Shown one piece after another: positions 16,314 through 25,401 of a stretch of DNA of 39,504 nucleotides. Every line of letters begins with the position of its first letter. Position 1 is the stretch's first letter. Source of the DNA: Bradyrhizobium campsiandrae (GTDB taxonomy: Bacteria > Pseudomonadota > Alphaproteobacteria > Rhizobiales > Xanthobacteraceae); assembly GCF_014529705.1 (NCBI RefSeq), contig NZ_JAANIH010000077.1, forward strand, positions 1 to 39,504, read 5' to 3'. The notes under the pieces were generated by a model. It was not told the origin of the DNA. It saw only the letters and a program-made list of their open reading frames with translations, and searched no databases. The position numbers and the translations under genes are program-made.

Positions 16314-17099
16314 ATGTCAGACAATGAACCTATTCGTTACTCGGTCGAGGATGGCATCGCGACGATTACCATCGATCGGCCCGCGCGCAAAAACGCCTTG
16401 TCGGTTGAGGCGATGAACGGTTTGACCAATGCCTGGGAGCGTGTCGAAGGGGATTCCCAGGCGAGGGTGGTGATCCTGACCTCGGCTGACTGCGGCGTAT
16501 TCTCCGCCGGTCTGGACCTCAGGCAGGCAGCTGAGATCAGGGCGCGTGACGGTGTCGATATACTGACCCTGATGCGCGATCCGATGCAAACGGCCATGCG
16601 CACCGTTTCAAAGCCGATCATCGCGGCGATGACTGGGTCGCTGATGGCGGGCGGGATGCTGCTGGCGCTTAAGTGCGACCTTAGGATAGGCTTACGCGGA
16701 ACACGAGCCGGGATTACCGAGGTCAAGATGGGGCGGGGATCGCCGTGGGCAGTGCCGCTGCTCTGGATGTTGCCGCAACCGGTGCTGATGGAACTCGTCT
16801 TGACCGGCGAGACCCTGCCGATCGAGCGGCTCGCGGAATATGGCTTCGTCAACTATCTGGAAGAAACACCCGACGCTGTTCGTGCGAGTGCATTGCAGCT
16901 TGCGCGCAAGATTGTGGAAGGCGCACCATTGTCGGTGAGGGCGGCCAAGGCCAGCGTGTTGGCCGCGATGGACCTCGGCTGCGAGAAGGGACTCGTTGAG
17001 GCCAACAGACTTCATGTCGAAACCTACGCAAGCCTCGATGCCATTGAAGGCCCGAGAGCCTTTGCCGAGAAACGCAAACCGGTGTGGCAAGGTAAATAA
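16314..17099 (+). CDS. Enoyl-CoA hydratase/isomerase family protein
   Basis: A 261-residue crotonase-superfamily protein with the substrate-binding motif FSAGLDLRQAAEI, the second oxyanion-hole segment SLMAGGMLLALKCDLRIG, and ITEVKMGRGSPWAVP in the active-site region, where Glu of TEVKMG is a candidate acid/base. It probably hydrates or isomerises an enoyl-CoA. It sits just downstream of operator copy 5, with AAGG in front of ATG 16314. The acyl-CoA dehydrogenase at 17207 follows on the same strand after 107 bases, without its own visible operator, and is probably in the same transcript. Confidence 0.9.
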   Translation: MSDNEPIRYSVEDGIATITIDRPARKNALSVEAMNGLTNAWERVEGDSQARVVILTSADCGVFSAGLDLRQAAEIRARDGVDILTLMRDPMQTAMRTVSKPIIAAMTGSLMAGGMLLALKCDLRIGLRGTRAGITEVKMGRGSPWAVPLLWMLPQPVLMELVLTGETLPIERLAEYGFVNYLEETPDAVRASALQLARKIVEGAPLSVRAAKASVLAAMDLGCEKGLVEANRLHVETYASLDAIEGPRAFAEKRKPVWQGK

Positions 17100-17206
17100 G
17101 GCAAGGCAGATGAGGATTGTGCCGAATGATGTCCGCTTTCATGCTTTCAAGTCGATAGCGGATACCAATCCTTCCGACAATTTTTCCTTAGCCCGCAAGG
17201 TCAACG

Positions 17207-18379
17207 ATGAGCACACACCACGTCGGCACCCCGAATCGCTCGGCTTATTTCGGCGAAGAACATGAATTGCTGAGAGCCCAGCTACGGCGTTTCGTTGAAG
17301 AGGAGATCAAGCCACACGCGCTTAAATGGGAACAGGACGGCATGGTGCCGCGCGAAGTGCTGCGGCGCATGGGCGAGCTTGGCTTTCTCGGTATCCGCTA
17401 CCCAGCCGAATATGGCGGTTCCGATATGGATACGCTGGCGACAGTCGTGTTAGCCGAGGAGTTGGGACGATCGTCGTTCTCGGGCGTGGCGATCACGGTG
17501 CTGGTTCATACCGATATGGCGTCGGTACATCTCTACAACGCCGGCTCGCAGGCGTTGAAAGACCACTTTATGCCGGATGTCATTGCCGGAAAGAAGATCG
17601 TCGCGGTCGGGGTTACCGAGCCCGGCGCGGGCTCCGACGTGAAGGGCATTCGGACCACCGCGCGCCGCGACGGCGGCAGCTACGTGCTCAATGGCGCCAA
17701 GATGTTCATTACGAACGGCGTGCACGCGGATCTTTATTGCATCGCCGCCAATACCAATCCGGACATGCGGCCTTCCCAGCGTATCTCGATGCTGCTGGTA
17801 GAGAAAGGCACGCCCGGATTTCGTGTCGGACGTGCGCTCGACAAGCAGGGCTGGAGATCCTCGGACACGGCTGAGTTGTTGTTCGAGGACTGCCGGATTC
17901 CCGCCACGAACCTGCTTGGCGAGGAAGGGCGTGGCTTCTACGCGATCATGCGAAATTTTCAGAACGAGCGGATCGTCATCGGCGCGATGGCGATGGGCGA
18001 AGCACTAGCTGCGATTGAGATTACATTGGACTGGGTTACGCAGCGGCAGACCTTTGGCGCGCCGCTATGGTCCAGGCAAGCTATCCGTCATCGCCTGGCG
18101 ATGCTGGCGGCCAAGGTCGAGGCAGGACGGCAACTTGTTTATCACGCTGCATGGCTGGTAACGCAGGGCACCGACGCGACCAAGGAGGTGTCGATGGTCA
18201 AGGCCTATTGCGGCGAGCTCGTCAACGAGGTGATGTACGCGTGCCTGCAGTTTCATGGCGGCATGGGTTACATGCGCGAGAGTACGATCGAGCGAATGTC
18301 ACGCGACGCGCGCGTTCAGTCGATCGGTGGCGGTGCCACCGAGGTGATGCTGGAGGAGGTTGCCAAGCGAATGCGTTAA
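17207..18379 (+). CDS. Acyl-CoA dehydrogenase, long-chain/isovaleryl-type base position
   Basis: A 390-residue acyl-CoA dehydrogenase. The beta domain has VGVTEPGAGSDVKGI and YVLNGAKMFITNG, and the C-terminal helical domain has FHGGMGYMRES. The C-terminal site that holds the catalytic Glu in medium-chain enzymes reads SIGGGATEVM, with Gly at that place. A Glu254 in FQNERIVIGAM is at the alternative base position used by isovaleryl-CoA and long-chain enzymes (family knowledge). This suggests a different chain or branch preference from the other two dehydrogenases in the island. Start ATG 17207 has AAGG 7 bases upstream. The gene converges on the tetR gene with 19 bases between stops. Confidence 0.92.
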   Translation: MSTHHVGTPNRSAYFGEEHELLRAQLRRFVEEEIKPHALKWEQDGMVPREVLRRMGELGFLGIRYPAEYGGSDMDTLATVVLAEELGRSSFSGVAITVLVHTDMASVHLYNAGSQALKDHFMPDVIAGKKIVAVGVTEPGAGSDVKGIRTTARRDGGSYVLNGAKMFITNGVHADLYCIAANTNPDMRPSQRISMLLVEKGTPGFRVGRALDKQGWRSSDTAELLFEDCRIPATNLLGEEGRGFYAIMRNFQNERIVIGAMAMGEALAAIEITLDWVTQRQTFGAPLWSRQAIRHRLAMLAAKVEAGRQLVYHAAWLVTQGTDATKEVSMVKAYCGELVNEVMYACLQFHGGMGYMRESTIERMSRDARVQSIGGGATEVMLEEVAKRMR

Positions 18380-18398
18380 AGCCGCACACAATCGGTCG

Positions 18399-19040
18399 TT
18401 AGTGTGGCAAAATACCATTGAAGATTAACAACGTGGTGCGGTCCGCCAAGTCTTGCACCGAGCTATTTTTTCGCGCATCAAACCACTCAACTGTCCAATT
18501 CATAGCACCAAGAATAAACCTGCGTAGCGGAACAATCAATATCTCCGGGCGGATTTCGCCGGCACGCTGCGCATCCACCAGCATGTCATCCCAATATTTG
18601 CCATAGGCGCGGCGCAGTGGACGATGTCGCTTCTTGATGCGTTCGGGCAACTGCCCGTAGACACGCATATTGGCGGAGGTATAGTCGCTCTCTTGCAGCA
18701 GGGTGACGAGATGAGCTTTGATCGCGGCGCTGATCTTGTTCCGGTGCGACCCCTTGCCAAGGTCATTCACGCTTGCCTTTACTGCATCGAATATGCGTTG
18801 CAACCCGAGTTCGAGGATTTCGTCCAATATCGCGGTTTTCGAATCGAAGTGGTAGTAGATGCTGCCTGCCTTCATTCCCGCCTTGTCAGCGATCTGTCGA
18901 AGCGTAGTGGCGGAATAGCCCTGCTGTCGAAAAAGCTGTGCCGCGACCCGAAGGATAAGGTCTCGTGAAACGTGCGATTTCGGCGGCACGGAAAGTGCCA
19001 CATTTTTACGCTTGGGCTCGCGCTTGGCAACCCGCTTCAT
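18399..19040 (-). CDS. TetR-family transcriptional regulator, candidate controller of the island
   Basis: A 213-residue TetR protein. After a basic N-terminal tail (MKRVAKREPKRKNVA), the HTH domain reads ILRVAAQLFRQQGYSATTLR followed by IADKAGMKAGSIYYHFDSK, typical for DNA binding. The C-terminal ligand domain is longer and not recognisable. I chose ATG 19040; an in-frame TTG at 19073 adds 11 residues. It is the only regulator gene inside the catabolic island, and five inverted repeats of TetR-operator size lie in the island's divergent promoters, so it probably represses them and responds to a pathway CoA ester (inference). Its own upstream region has no good copy of the motif, so autoregulation by the same site is not supported. 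Confidence 0.9.
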   Translation of the reverse strand: MKRVAKREPKRKNVALSVPPKSHVSRDLILRVAAQLFRQQGYSATTLRQIADKAGMKAGSIYYHFDSKTAILDEILELGLQRIFDAVKASVNDLGKGSHRNKISAAIKAHLVTLLQESDYTSANMRVYGQLPERIKKRHRPLRRAYGKYWDDMLVDAQRAGEIRPEILIVPLRRFILGAMNWTVEWFDARKNSSVQDLADRTTLLIFNGILPH

Positions 19041-19230
19041 TCTCGATGAAGATTTCAAATCTTGCTCGCTCAAACCCGAATGGCATCACCGTACAAAGCC
19101 CAGCTCTTGCACCAGATGAGTAATGCCGTGTAATAGACCAACAAGGCTGTTCGGGCAACATTGCGAAGCGCTGAAACTACTTTCAATGGGCGGCCAGCGA
19201 ACGACTCAAGCCTCGGACGATACATCATCA

Positions 19231-19255
19231 CGATCCGACCGTAATAGACGGATCG
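19231..19255 (-). terminator. Possible hairpin downstream of acyl-CoA dehydrogenase
   Basis: CGATCCG (19231-19237) pairs with CGGATCG (19249-19255) around an 11-base loop, about 45 bases after the dehydrogenase stop (19300) on the minus strand. There is no U run, so termination is uncertain. It lies in the 225-base gap upstream of the tetR gene. Confidence 0.3.
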
Positions 19256-19299
19256 GCCTCTTGCAAGGGAGCCGGGCCTGGTCCCATTGGTCTGGCCGG

Positions 19300-20535
19300 C
19301 TACAACTCGATATCGCCGGCCAGCAGCCGCTGCGCGATGGTGCGTGCCAGGATCTCGTTGGTGCCGTCGGCAATGTTGATGATTCGCAAATCCTGCAAGG
19401 CATGGACGAGGCCGACCTCGTTGGTAAGGCCCATGGCGCCGTGGGCCTGTATCGCTTGATCGACGGCTCGATAGCCCACCTGTACGGCGTAGGCTTTCGC
19501 CATCGACAACTCCTTCACGGCCCGCTCGCCACTATCGAGCAGCATCGCGGCGTTGAGTCCCATCAGATGCGCGGCGTGAAGTTCAGTGGCGGCGCGCGCG
19601 AGCGGGAACGAGACGCCCTGATACTCGGCGATCTTGGCGCCGAACGCCTCACGCTGCTTTACATAGCCGAGCGCCTTCTCGATCGCCCAGCGGCCCTGAC
19701 CAACCGCACGTGCCGAATTGTAGATCCGCCCGAGCGAAACGCCATAGAGCGCGAGCTTGAAGCCGTCGTCGAGCGCGCCGACGAGTTGCCACGGCTCAAC
19801 CCTGATGTTCTCAAGCACCAGCGCGCCTTCATGACCGCCGGGATGACCGAAGAGCCGCACCACGCTTTCAACTTCAAACCCCTCGGCGTCGGTCGGCACC
19901 AGAAAGCCGCTGATCCCGCCGGCTTTTCGCTGCGCCTTACCCGGATCGGTGACGGCAAACACGATGCACCATTCCGCGGTGGGCGAGTTCGTGGTCCAGA
20001 GTTTCCGTCCGGTGATGCGCCAGCCGTCTCCATCGCCCACCGCGCGGGTCTTTATCATGCTGGCGTCCGAGCCCGCTCCTGGTTCCGACAGTCCGAAACA
20101 CATCGAGGTGCGTCCCGTGATCATTGCGTCGAGACAGCGCGCCTGCGCCTCCGGTGTCGCTTGCGTCAGCATTGCGCTCGGCCCAAAGGCCCAATGAGCG
20201 ATCACCCAGGGCGTCAGGATCGAATGGCCGCCGATTCGTCGGTAGACGGCCTCCCAGGCGACGTAATAGGCAAGATGTCCGAGCCCGCCGCCGCCAATCG
20301 CGGCTGGCGCACACATCGCGTAGTAACCTGCCGCGGCGGACGCCATGCGCACCTCGCGGATCAGCGCGCGCACCTCCGGCGCATAACGCCCGTCGGCAGC
20401 ATAGGTGAGGCGCGGATCATTGAGCAGCGCGTGGTTGCGCTCCAGGCGCGGGAGAACCTCGGCTTCGACAAACCGCATGACCCCATCGCGCACCGCAACC
20501 ACGTCTTCGGGAAGCTGAAAGCCGATTGCGCTCAT
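19300..20535 (-). CDS. Acyl-CoA dehydrogenase (ACAD11-like short form)
   Basis: A 411-residue acyl-CoA dehydrogenase with SMCFGLSEPGAGSDASMIKT and WRITGRKLWTTNSPTAEW in the beta domain, and QAHGAMGLTNEVGLVHALQD in the C-terminal domain. At the medium-chain catalytic-Glu site it reads NIADGTNEI, so Asp390 stands where Glu is usual, as in the dehydrogenase at 11077. ATG 20535 is supported by GGAG 9 bases upstream. Sequence similar to an IS91-type transposase starts only about 40 bases in front of the start codon, so the native promoter and any operator have been displaced. Expression may now depend on the insertion or be lost. Same strand as tetR. Confidence 0.9.
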   Translation of the reverse strand: MSAIGFQLPEDVVAVRDGVMRFVEAEVLPRLERNHALLNDPRLTYAADGRYAPEVRALIREVRMASAAAGYYAMCAPAAIGGGGLGHLAYYVAWEAVYRRIGGHSILTPWVIAHWAFGPSAMLTQATPEAQARCLDAMITGRTSMCFGLSEPGAGSDASMIKTRAVGDGDGWRITGRKLWTTNSPTAEWCIVFAVTDPGKAQRKAGGISGFLVPTDAEGFEVESVVRLFGHPGGHEGALVLENIRVEPWQLVGALDDGFKLALYGVSLGRIYNSARAVGQGRWAIEKALGYVKQREAFGAKIAEYQGVSFPLARAATELHAAHLMGLNAAMLLDSGERAVKELSMAKAYAVQVGYRAVDQAIQAHGAMGLTNEVGLVHALQDLRIINIADGTNEILARTIAQRLLAGDIEL

Positions 20536-20576
20536 GTTATCATCTCCGTGTTGAGCCTAGGACGGCTGCGGGTGAA

Positions 20577-21387
20577 ACTTCTTCCTGGCCGTCAAACCGC
20601 TGTTCAGACTGTTTCGCACACTTTTCCTCAAACGTCTGTCAGCAGCCTTCAGCGTCGGCGCCTTACGTTCTTCGGTGACCTTGGGTCTCTGGCCGCGCTC
20701 GATGCCTTCAGGGGTTGCATCACTGCCATGCAACGCATCAACTGGGTCGTCTACGCCAAGCGACCCTTCGGCGACCCCACACTGGTCCTGGCCTATCTCG
20801 TCCGCTACACCCATCGCGTTGCGATCGCCTACAGCCGGCTCGTCGCTTTCGACGACGATCATGTCGCCTTTACCTGGAAGGACTATCGCCAAAACAGCGC
20901 AACAAAAATCATGAATCTCAGGCCCGACGAGTTCATTCGCCGCTTCCTTCTTCATACGCTGCCCGACGGGTTCCACCGCATCCGCCACTTCGGCTTCATG
21001 GCCAACCGCCACCGCGCCGCCAAGCTTGCCCTTTGCCGCTCCATTCTTAATCATGAGCGGACAGCGCAAAACAATAGCGAGCCGTTGCACGTGGATTCGA
21101 GCGCTCAGACCTGGGCCGAGGTTCCCGCCTCTCCTGATTGTGGTGGCGTCATGCGCATCATCGAGCGCTTTCGACACAGCTTTAGCCGCGCCAGCCCTCG
21201 AACATCGCCGTTCCGATGCGACACATCGCGAGCCAGCTCATGCTTTGCACGACGATCATCATTCGTCATTCCGCTCCCAGAGTCTCGATCATCGCGAACA
21301 TTCCCAAATCCGTGCGGCCACACAGAGGAGCGACAACCATTCGATGTAGCAGAAAGTCAACCGCGTTCTCCGGCGAAGCGCGTCTGA
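20577..21387 (+). pseudogene. IS91-family transposase remnant (5' truncated, frameshifted)
   Basis: A frame with clear IS91-type transposase similarity: WVVYAKRPFGDPTLVLAY, the YxxxY catalytic pair in YLVRYTHRVAIAYSRL, and FTWKDYRQNSATKIMNL. The zinc-ribbon and HUH nuclease parts expected upstream are missing. The first 90 bases carry family sequence in the next frame (FFLAVKPLFRLFRTLFLKRL), so one frameshift lies near 20660. The C-terminal CGGVMRII zinc-knuckle remnant is degraded. A long open frame extends back to 19123, but that part is antisense to the dehydrogenase and not part of this gene. The element cannot transpose by itself. It marks an insertion or deletion event next to the catabolic island. 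Confidence 0.8.
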
Positions 21388-21742
21388 CCTCAACTCTTCC
21401 CCGATGCGTACATCTCGTGTCTCTGTGTTACGCGCTGAGCCAGCAGATCGGGCCTTGCGATCTCGAACAATGACCATAGCTGCAAAACCGCGCATATACT
21501 CCCGCACCCTTCGTGTTCAGTCCGGCTCCAATGAGGTCGCGTCATAAGCGCCTGCCGCGCCCTCGCGTGAGCGCGGCCTCATAGAACGCTCCAGATTCTC
21601 TGCTGCTCTATCCAGGAGCAGAGATCCCGTGCGAAGCAACCCGTTTTGGCTGAACGAACTCCAGCCTTTGAGCGTCGGGTTGACCCGGCCGAAATCATAG
21701 TGTGAACGCGGCCCCGCCACCACGACAAAGGCCGGCCTCACG
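21388..21742. other. Non-coding remnant sequence between IS91 and IS630 fragments
   Basis: About 355 bases without a recognisable gene. It may hold the lost end of the IS91-type element and the left end of the IS630-type element, but I could not identify terminal repeats on either side. Confidence 0.4.
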
Positions 21743-22463
21743 GTGCGCTGCGAGCTCGACCTGTGGACGACCCGGCTTTTGGCACGTCACGCACGCGAGC
21801 ACGGGCCAACGGCGGGGCACGAATGTCTCGCCAAGCTGGTTCAAGGCACCGTGTGCAAGATCCTCGGCCAGGAGGAAATCAAGCCGCACAAGGTGCGCTA
21901 CTATCTGGAACGTCGCGATGCCGAGTTCGAGCAGAAGATGGCCGAGGTTCTGTGCGTTTATCGCGAGGTCCAGGTTCTGAAGAGAGCCGCCGCCAAGTCG
22001 CGCAAAGCCATCAAGCGGGTGGCGATCGTTTCCTACGACGAAAAGCCGGGAATCCAGGCCATCGCAACGACGGCACCCGATTTGCCGCCCAAGCCCGGCG
22101 TCCACGCGAGCTTCGCGGGATTACGAGTACAAACGTCATGGCACGCTGAGCCTGTTGGCCGGAATCGACCTGCTTACCGGGAAGGTCCATGCGCTCGTCA
22201 GACCGCGCACATATCGAGAGAAACAAGAGCCTGGCTCGACGCTCGACCGCCTGGACGCTTCGAATTTACCTTCACGCCCAAAGCATGGTTCGTGGCTTAA
22301 TCTCATCGAGGGCTTCTTCTCCAAATTCGCGCGGTCGGTCTTGCGCCACATCCGGGTCACCTCAAAACACGAACTCAAAGAGCGCACTATGGCCGGCATC
22401 GACGACGTAAATCGCCACCCCGTCATCCACACTTGGTCATACAAACTCGCCGACGCCGCCTGA
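21743..22463 (+). pseudogene. IS630-family transposase remnant with frameshifts and internal deletion
   Basis: The fragment begins with CELDLWTTRLLARHAREHG and KVRYYLERRDAEFEQKMAEV, and keeps the first DDE aspartate in VAIVSYDEKPGIQAIATTAP. One base is missing near 22117; the next frame continues as YKRHGTLSLLAGIDLLTGK. A deletion of roughly 130 bases near 22205 removes the second catalytic aspartate region (inferred by comparison with the family). A further one-base insertion near 22287 is followed by GSWLNLIEGFFSKFARSVLR and the normal end HPVIHTWSYKLADAA at 22463. The protein is dead. I give the GTG at 21743 as the left limit of detectable similarity, not as a true start. Confidence 0.8.
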
Positions 22464-22685
22464 TATGATTCAAACCAAGGAAACGCTGACCTAGGAGTCA
22501 GACATCGGGCTGCTGACCCTCTCCTATGACAACCCGGGCATCTTGATCCGGCAGATCTTGAAGAAGTTTGACCAGCTCCCGCACCTTCATCGTGACCTCA
22601 CGCTAAACTTTCACCTGGGTTGGAAACATCGGCGCATGAGAACGACAACTACCGAAGTCTGGGAATACTTTGCAGCAGCGTGTCG
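22464..22685. other. Intergenic stretch after the IS630 remnant
   Basis: About 220 bases between the IS630 remnant and the stop of the efflux transporter. No gene, terminator or repeat that I can support. Confidence 0.4.
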
Positions 22686-24230
22686 TCACTCCATCACTGC
22701 GTGCTCCGGCCCTGCTGCCTGCTTGCGCAGAGCGGCCTTGGTCGATCCGATCATGATGGCGAGCGGGATCGAGACGAGGATGAACAGCATGACGAGTTGA
22801 TAGTCTTGTGAGAATGCGATGATCTGAGCCTGAACGGCGACCATCTTGTCAGCCAAGGCGCGTCCAGCGTCGGTGGACAGGTTGATGATGCCCCTGACAT
22901 CAGGCATCTGCAGGGCGTGGTTGAACGGGTTGACGTGTTCGGACAGGATCGCATAAGTGCGGCGCGTTCCCTGCGTGAGTTGGGCGATTACGATCGAGAT
23001 CCCGATCGAGCTTGCGACATTGCGCAACAGCGTCAGCATCGAGGTGCCGTCGGTGCGCAGGTGGTTTGGAAGCGTTAGAAACGAAACGGTCGACAGTGGC
23101 ACGAAAACCAGACCAAAACCGAAACCCTGGAAGACGCTGACGGTGACAATCTCCGGAACTTGAGTCATTTCGGTCCAGCCGGTCATCTGGAACAGCGAGC
23201 CCGCCGTCAGCGCGAGTCCCGAGATGATCAACGTACGGGCCTCGAAGTAGCGCATGAGGCGACCGACCATCATCATGGCCAGGAACGTGCCGAGGCCGCG
23301 GCTCGCTAGCAACATGCCGGCGGTAATGATGGGATAGCCGATGACGTTCTGCAGGTAGGGCGAGGCCAGCGCCATGGTGGAGTACAGCACCAACCCCATC
23401 ACCGTCATGAAGATGCAGCCCGTCACGAAATTGCGATCCTTGAACAGCGCGAACTGGATGAACGGCCGCGCGGTCGTGAAGGAGTGGGCGAAAAAGTAGT
23501 AGAAGCCCACGGCCGAGACGATGAACTCGCCAACGATTTCGTTGGATTCGAGCCACCCCAGCTGCTCACCGCGGTCAAGGGCTAGCTGCAAGGACCCGAT
23601 GGCGACCGCGAGTGCCACGAAGCCGAAAAAGTCGAACCGCAAGGTGAGATCCTTCTTGGTCTCGTCCATGAAAGCCATCAGACCGAGCACCGTCAGTGCG
23701 CCAAAAGGAAGATTGACGAAAAACACCCAGTGCCAGGAATAGGTCTCGGTGAGCCAGGCGCCCAGTGACGGGCCCATGATCGGGCCCATCATCACGCCCA
23801 TGCCCCAGATCGCCATCGCCTTCGCCCGTTCCTGGAGTGTGTAGGAATCGAGCATCACAGTCTGCGACAGCGGCACCAGGGCCGCGCCGAACACGCCCTG
23901 CAGCAGGCGGAACAGCACCATCTGGTTGATATCCTGCGCGAGCCCGCACAGGACTGAGGCGATGGTGAAGCCGGCCGAGCATATGATGAAGATGCGCTTG
24001 CGCCCGTAGCGGTTGGCGATCCACCCCACAGGCGCAGTCATGATCGCGGCAGCCACGATATAGGAGGTCAGCACCCAGTTGATCTGGTCCTGCGACGCCG
24101 ACAGCGTGCCCTGCATGTAGGGCAGGGCCACGTTGGCGATGGTGGTGTCCAGCGCCTGCATGATCGTTGCGGTCATGGCGCAGATGGTCACCATGTTCCG
24201 GCGCAGGCCCGGAGGCAGTGGACCCGACAT
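22686..24230 (-). CDS. emrB: DHA2-family (EmrB/QacA type) MFS drug efflux transporter
   Basis: A 514-residue inner-membrane proton-antiporter of the 14-helix DHA2 group. It begins with ATIMQALDTTIANVALPYMQ and has NRYGRKRIF in the loop 2-3 motif A position, VMLDSYTLQERAKAMAIWGMG, and MMGPIMGPSLGAWLTETYSWHW in the motif C area, all typical of EmrB. With a periplasmic adaptor it exports hydrophobic compounds or organic acids across the envelope. It is the last gene of the operon marR, emrA-like, emrB-like, and starts 4 bases after the adaptor stop. No TolC-type outer-membrane gene is nearby. Its neighbourhood with an aromatic or alicyclic acid pathway may be coincidence. Confidence 0.94.
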   Translation of the reverse strand: MSGPLPPGLRRNMVTICAMTATIMQALDTTIANVALPYMQGTLSASQDQINWVLTSYIVAAAIMTAPVGWIANRYGRKRIFIICSAGFTIASVLCGLAQDINQMVLFRLLQGVFGAALVPLSQTVMLDSYTLQERAKAMAIWGMGVMMGPIMGPSLGAWLTETYSWHWVFFVNLPFGALTVLGLMAFMDETKKDLTLRFDFFGFVALAVAIGSLQLALDRGEQLGWLESNEIVGEFIVSAVGFYYFFAHSFTTARPFIQFALFKDRNFVTGCIFMTVMGLVLYSTMALASPYLQNVIGYPIITAGMLLASRGLGTFLAMMMVGRLMRYFEARTLIISGLALTAGSLFQMTGWTEMTQVPEIVTVSVFQGFGFGLVFVPLSTVSFLTLPNHLRTDGTSMLTLLRNVASSIGISIVIAQLTQGTRRTYAILSEHVNPFNHALQMPDVRGIINLSTDAGRALADKMVAVQAQIIAFSQDYQLVMLFILVSIPLAIMIGSTKAALRKQAAGPEHAVME

Positions 24231-24234
24231 CAGG

Positions 24235-25401
24235 TCAGTCCTTATCCTGGTTGGCGGTTGCCGACAGACCGAGCAGGCCCGCGAGCGTGCGTTTGTGACC
24301 GGTGTCTATGGTGGCGTAGACGCTCATGCCAGCCTTCAGTCTCTTCACGTATTTGTCGTTCTCGTCAAAATAGATCCGCACTGGCACGCGCTGCACCACC
24401 TTGACGAAATTGCCGGTCGCGTTCTGCGGCGGCAGGATCGCGAATTGCGCGCCAGTGCCCGGCGCGAGAGAACCGATTGTGCCCGTGAACACATGACCAG
24501 GGAAGGCGTCGACCTCGAGCGTCACCTTTTGCCCGACCGCCACATGGGTGAGGTCGCTCTCCTTTGGATTGGCGTCGACCCACGGGTGGGCAACGTCGAT
24601 GACGGAAAACACCGGCGAGCCCGCGGCAACGAAGCGGCCAAGCTGGATCTGGTCCACCTGCGTCGCGACACCCGCCATCGGTGCGCGCAAGACCGTGTGA
24701 TCGAGGTTACGCTCGGCATCCTCTAGCTTCGCCTTAGCCTGCGCATAGGGCGGAAACTGCTCCAGCGGCAGTTCGGGATTGCCTAGCAGTTGCGTCTTAG
24801 CGTTGGAGAGCTGCTGCTTGATGAATTGCACTTGTGCGCTCGCGGTCACCATCGCATTGGCCGCGTTGTCGAGGTCGAGCTGAGACCCGAAATTGTTCTT
24901 CACCAGTTGCTGTTTGCGTTCGACATCGCGCTGCTTCAGATCGACGCCTTGCTGGGCAAGATCAAGCATCTGGCCGTAGATCTTCACGTTCGCTACCAGA
25001 TTGTCGTAGCTCGTCTTCGCTTGGGCGAGCTGCGCTTTGGTCTCGTCTACCGCAAGGCGAAACGGCACGGCGTCGATCTCGAACAGCTCGTCACCCTGTT
25101 TCACGGTCTGGCCTTCCTTAACCAGCACCTTGATGATCTTGCCGGAGATGTCGGGTGTAATCAGCACCTTCTGGGCGCCGACATAGGCATCATCGGTGCC
25201 GACATAACGTCCGCCGTGCAGGTAAAACGCCAGTCCGCCGAGTGCGGCAGCAATGGGCAGCACTACCAACAGAAGAGGACGGCGATAACGGCGCAGACCT
25301 GCCATCATACGGCGGCGCGGTTCGGCAGCGACCTTCCCGGTCGGCTTGCCGTCGGGCGCGGCCTTCTGCTCAGGCGCGAATTTGACGACTTGATCAGCCA
25401 T
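24235..25401 (-). CDS. emrA: HlyD/EmrA-family membrane fusion protein
   Basis: A 388-residue adaptor protein. After a basic cytosolic N-terminus there is one membrane anchor, LLLVVLPIAAALGGLAFYL (about residues 43-61). It then has the biotinyl-lipoyl half GTDDAYVGAQKVLITPDISG, a coiled-coil hairpin of about 100 residues rich in Gln, Lys and Ala, and the second lipoyl half LRAPMAGVATQVDQIQLGRF. It bridges the DHA2 transporter to an outer-membrane channel. I chose ATG 25401 with AGGAG 7 bases upstream; an in-frame ATG at 25437 lies inside marR. The start overlaps the marR stop by 8 bases, so the two are translationally coupled. Confidence 0.93.
   Translation of the reverse strand: MADQVVKFAPEQKAAPDGKPTGKVAAEPRRRMMAGLRRYRRPLLLVVLPIAAALGGLAFYLHGGRYVGTDDAYVGAQKVLITPDISGKIIKVLVKEGQTVKQGDELFEIDAVPFRLAVDETKAQLAQAKTSYDNLVANVKIYGQMLDLAQQGVDLKQRDVERKQQLVKNNFGSQLDLDNAANAMVTASAQVQFIKQQLSNAKTQLLGNPELPLEQFPPYAQAKAKLEDAERNLDHTVLRAPMAGVATQVDQIQLGRFVAAGSPVFSVIDVAHPWVDANPKESDLTHVAVGQKVTLEVDAFPGHVFTGTIGSLAPGTGAQFAILPPQNATGNFVKVVQRVPVRIYFDENDKYVKRLKAGMSVYATIDTGHKRTLAGLLGLSATANQDKD

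Noticed and set aside
19138..19154. CCAACA-AGGC-TGTTCGG upstream of tetR resembles the shared operator
   Set aside because: The spacer is 4 bases instead of 2 and the outer bases differ; too weak to claim autoregulation.
20627..20642. CAAACGTCTGTCAG resembles operator copy 3 upstream of the dehydrogenase at 19300-20535
   Set aside because: It lies inside IS91-type transposase coding sequence (encoding LKRLSA), so the match is most likely chance.
19123..21387. A 754-codon open frame on the plus strand
   Set aside because: The first two thirds are antisense to an acyl-CoA dehydrogenase gene and only the last part is transposase-like; it is not one gene.
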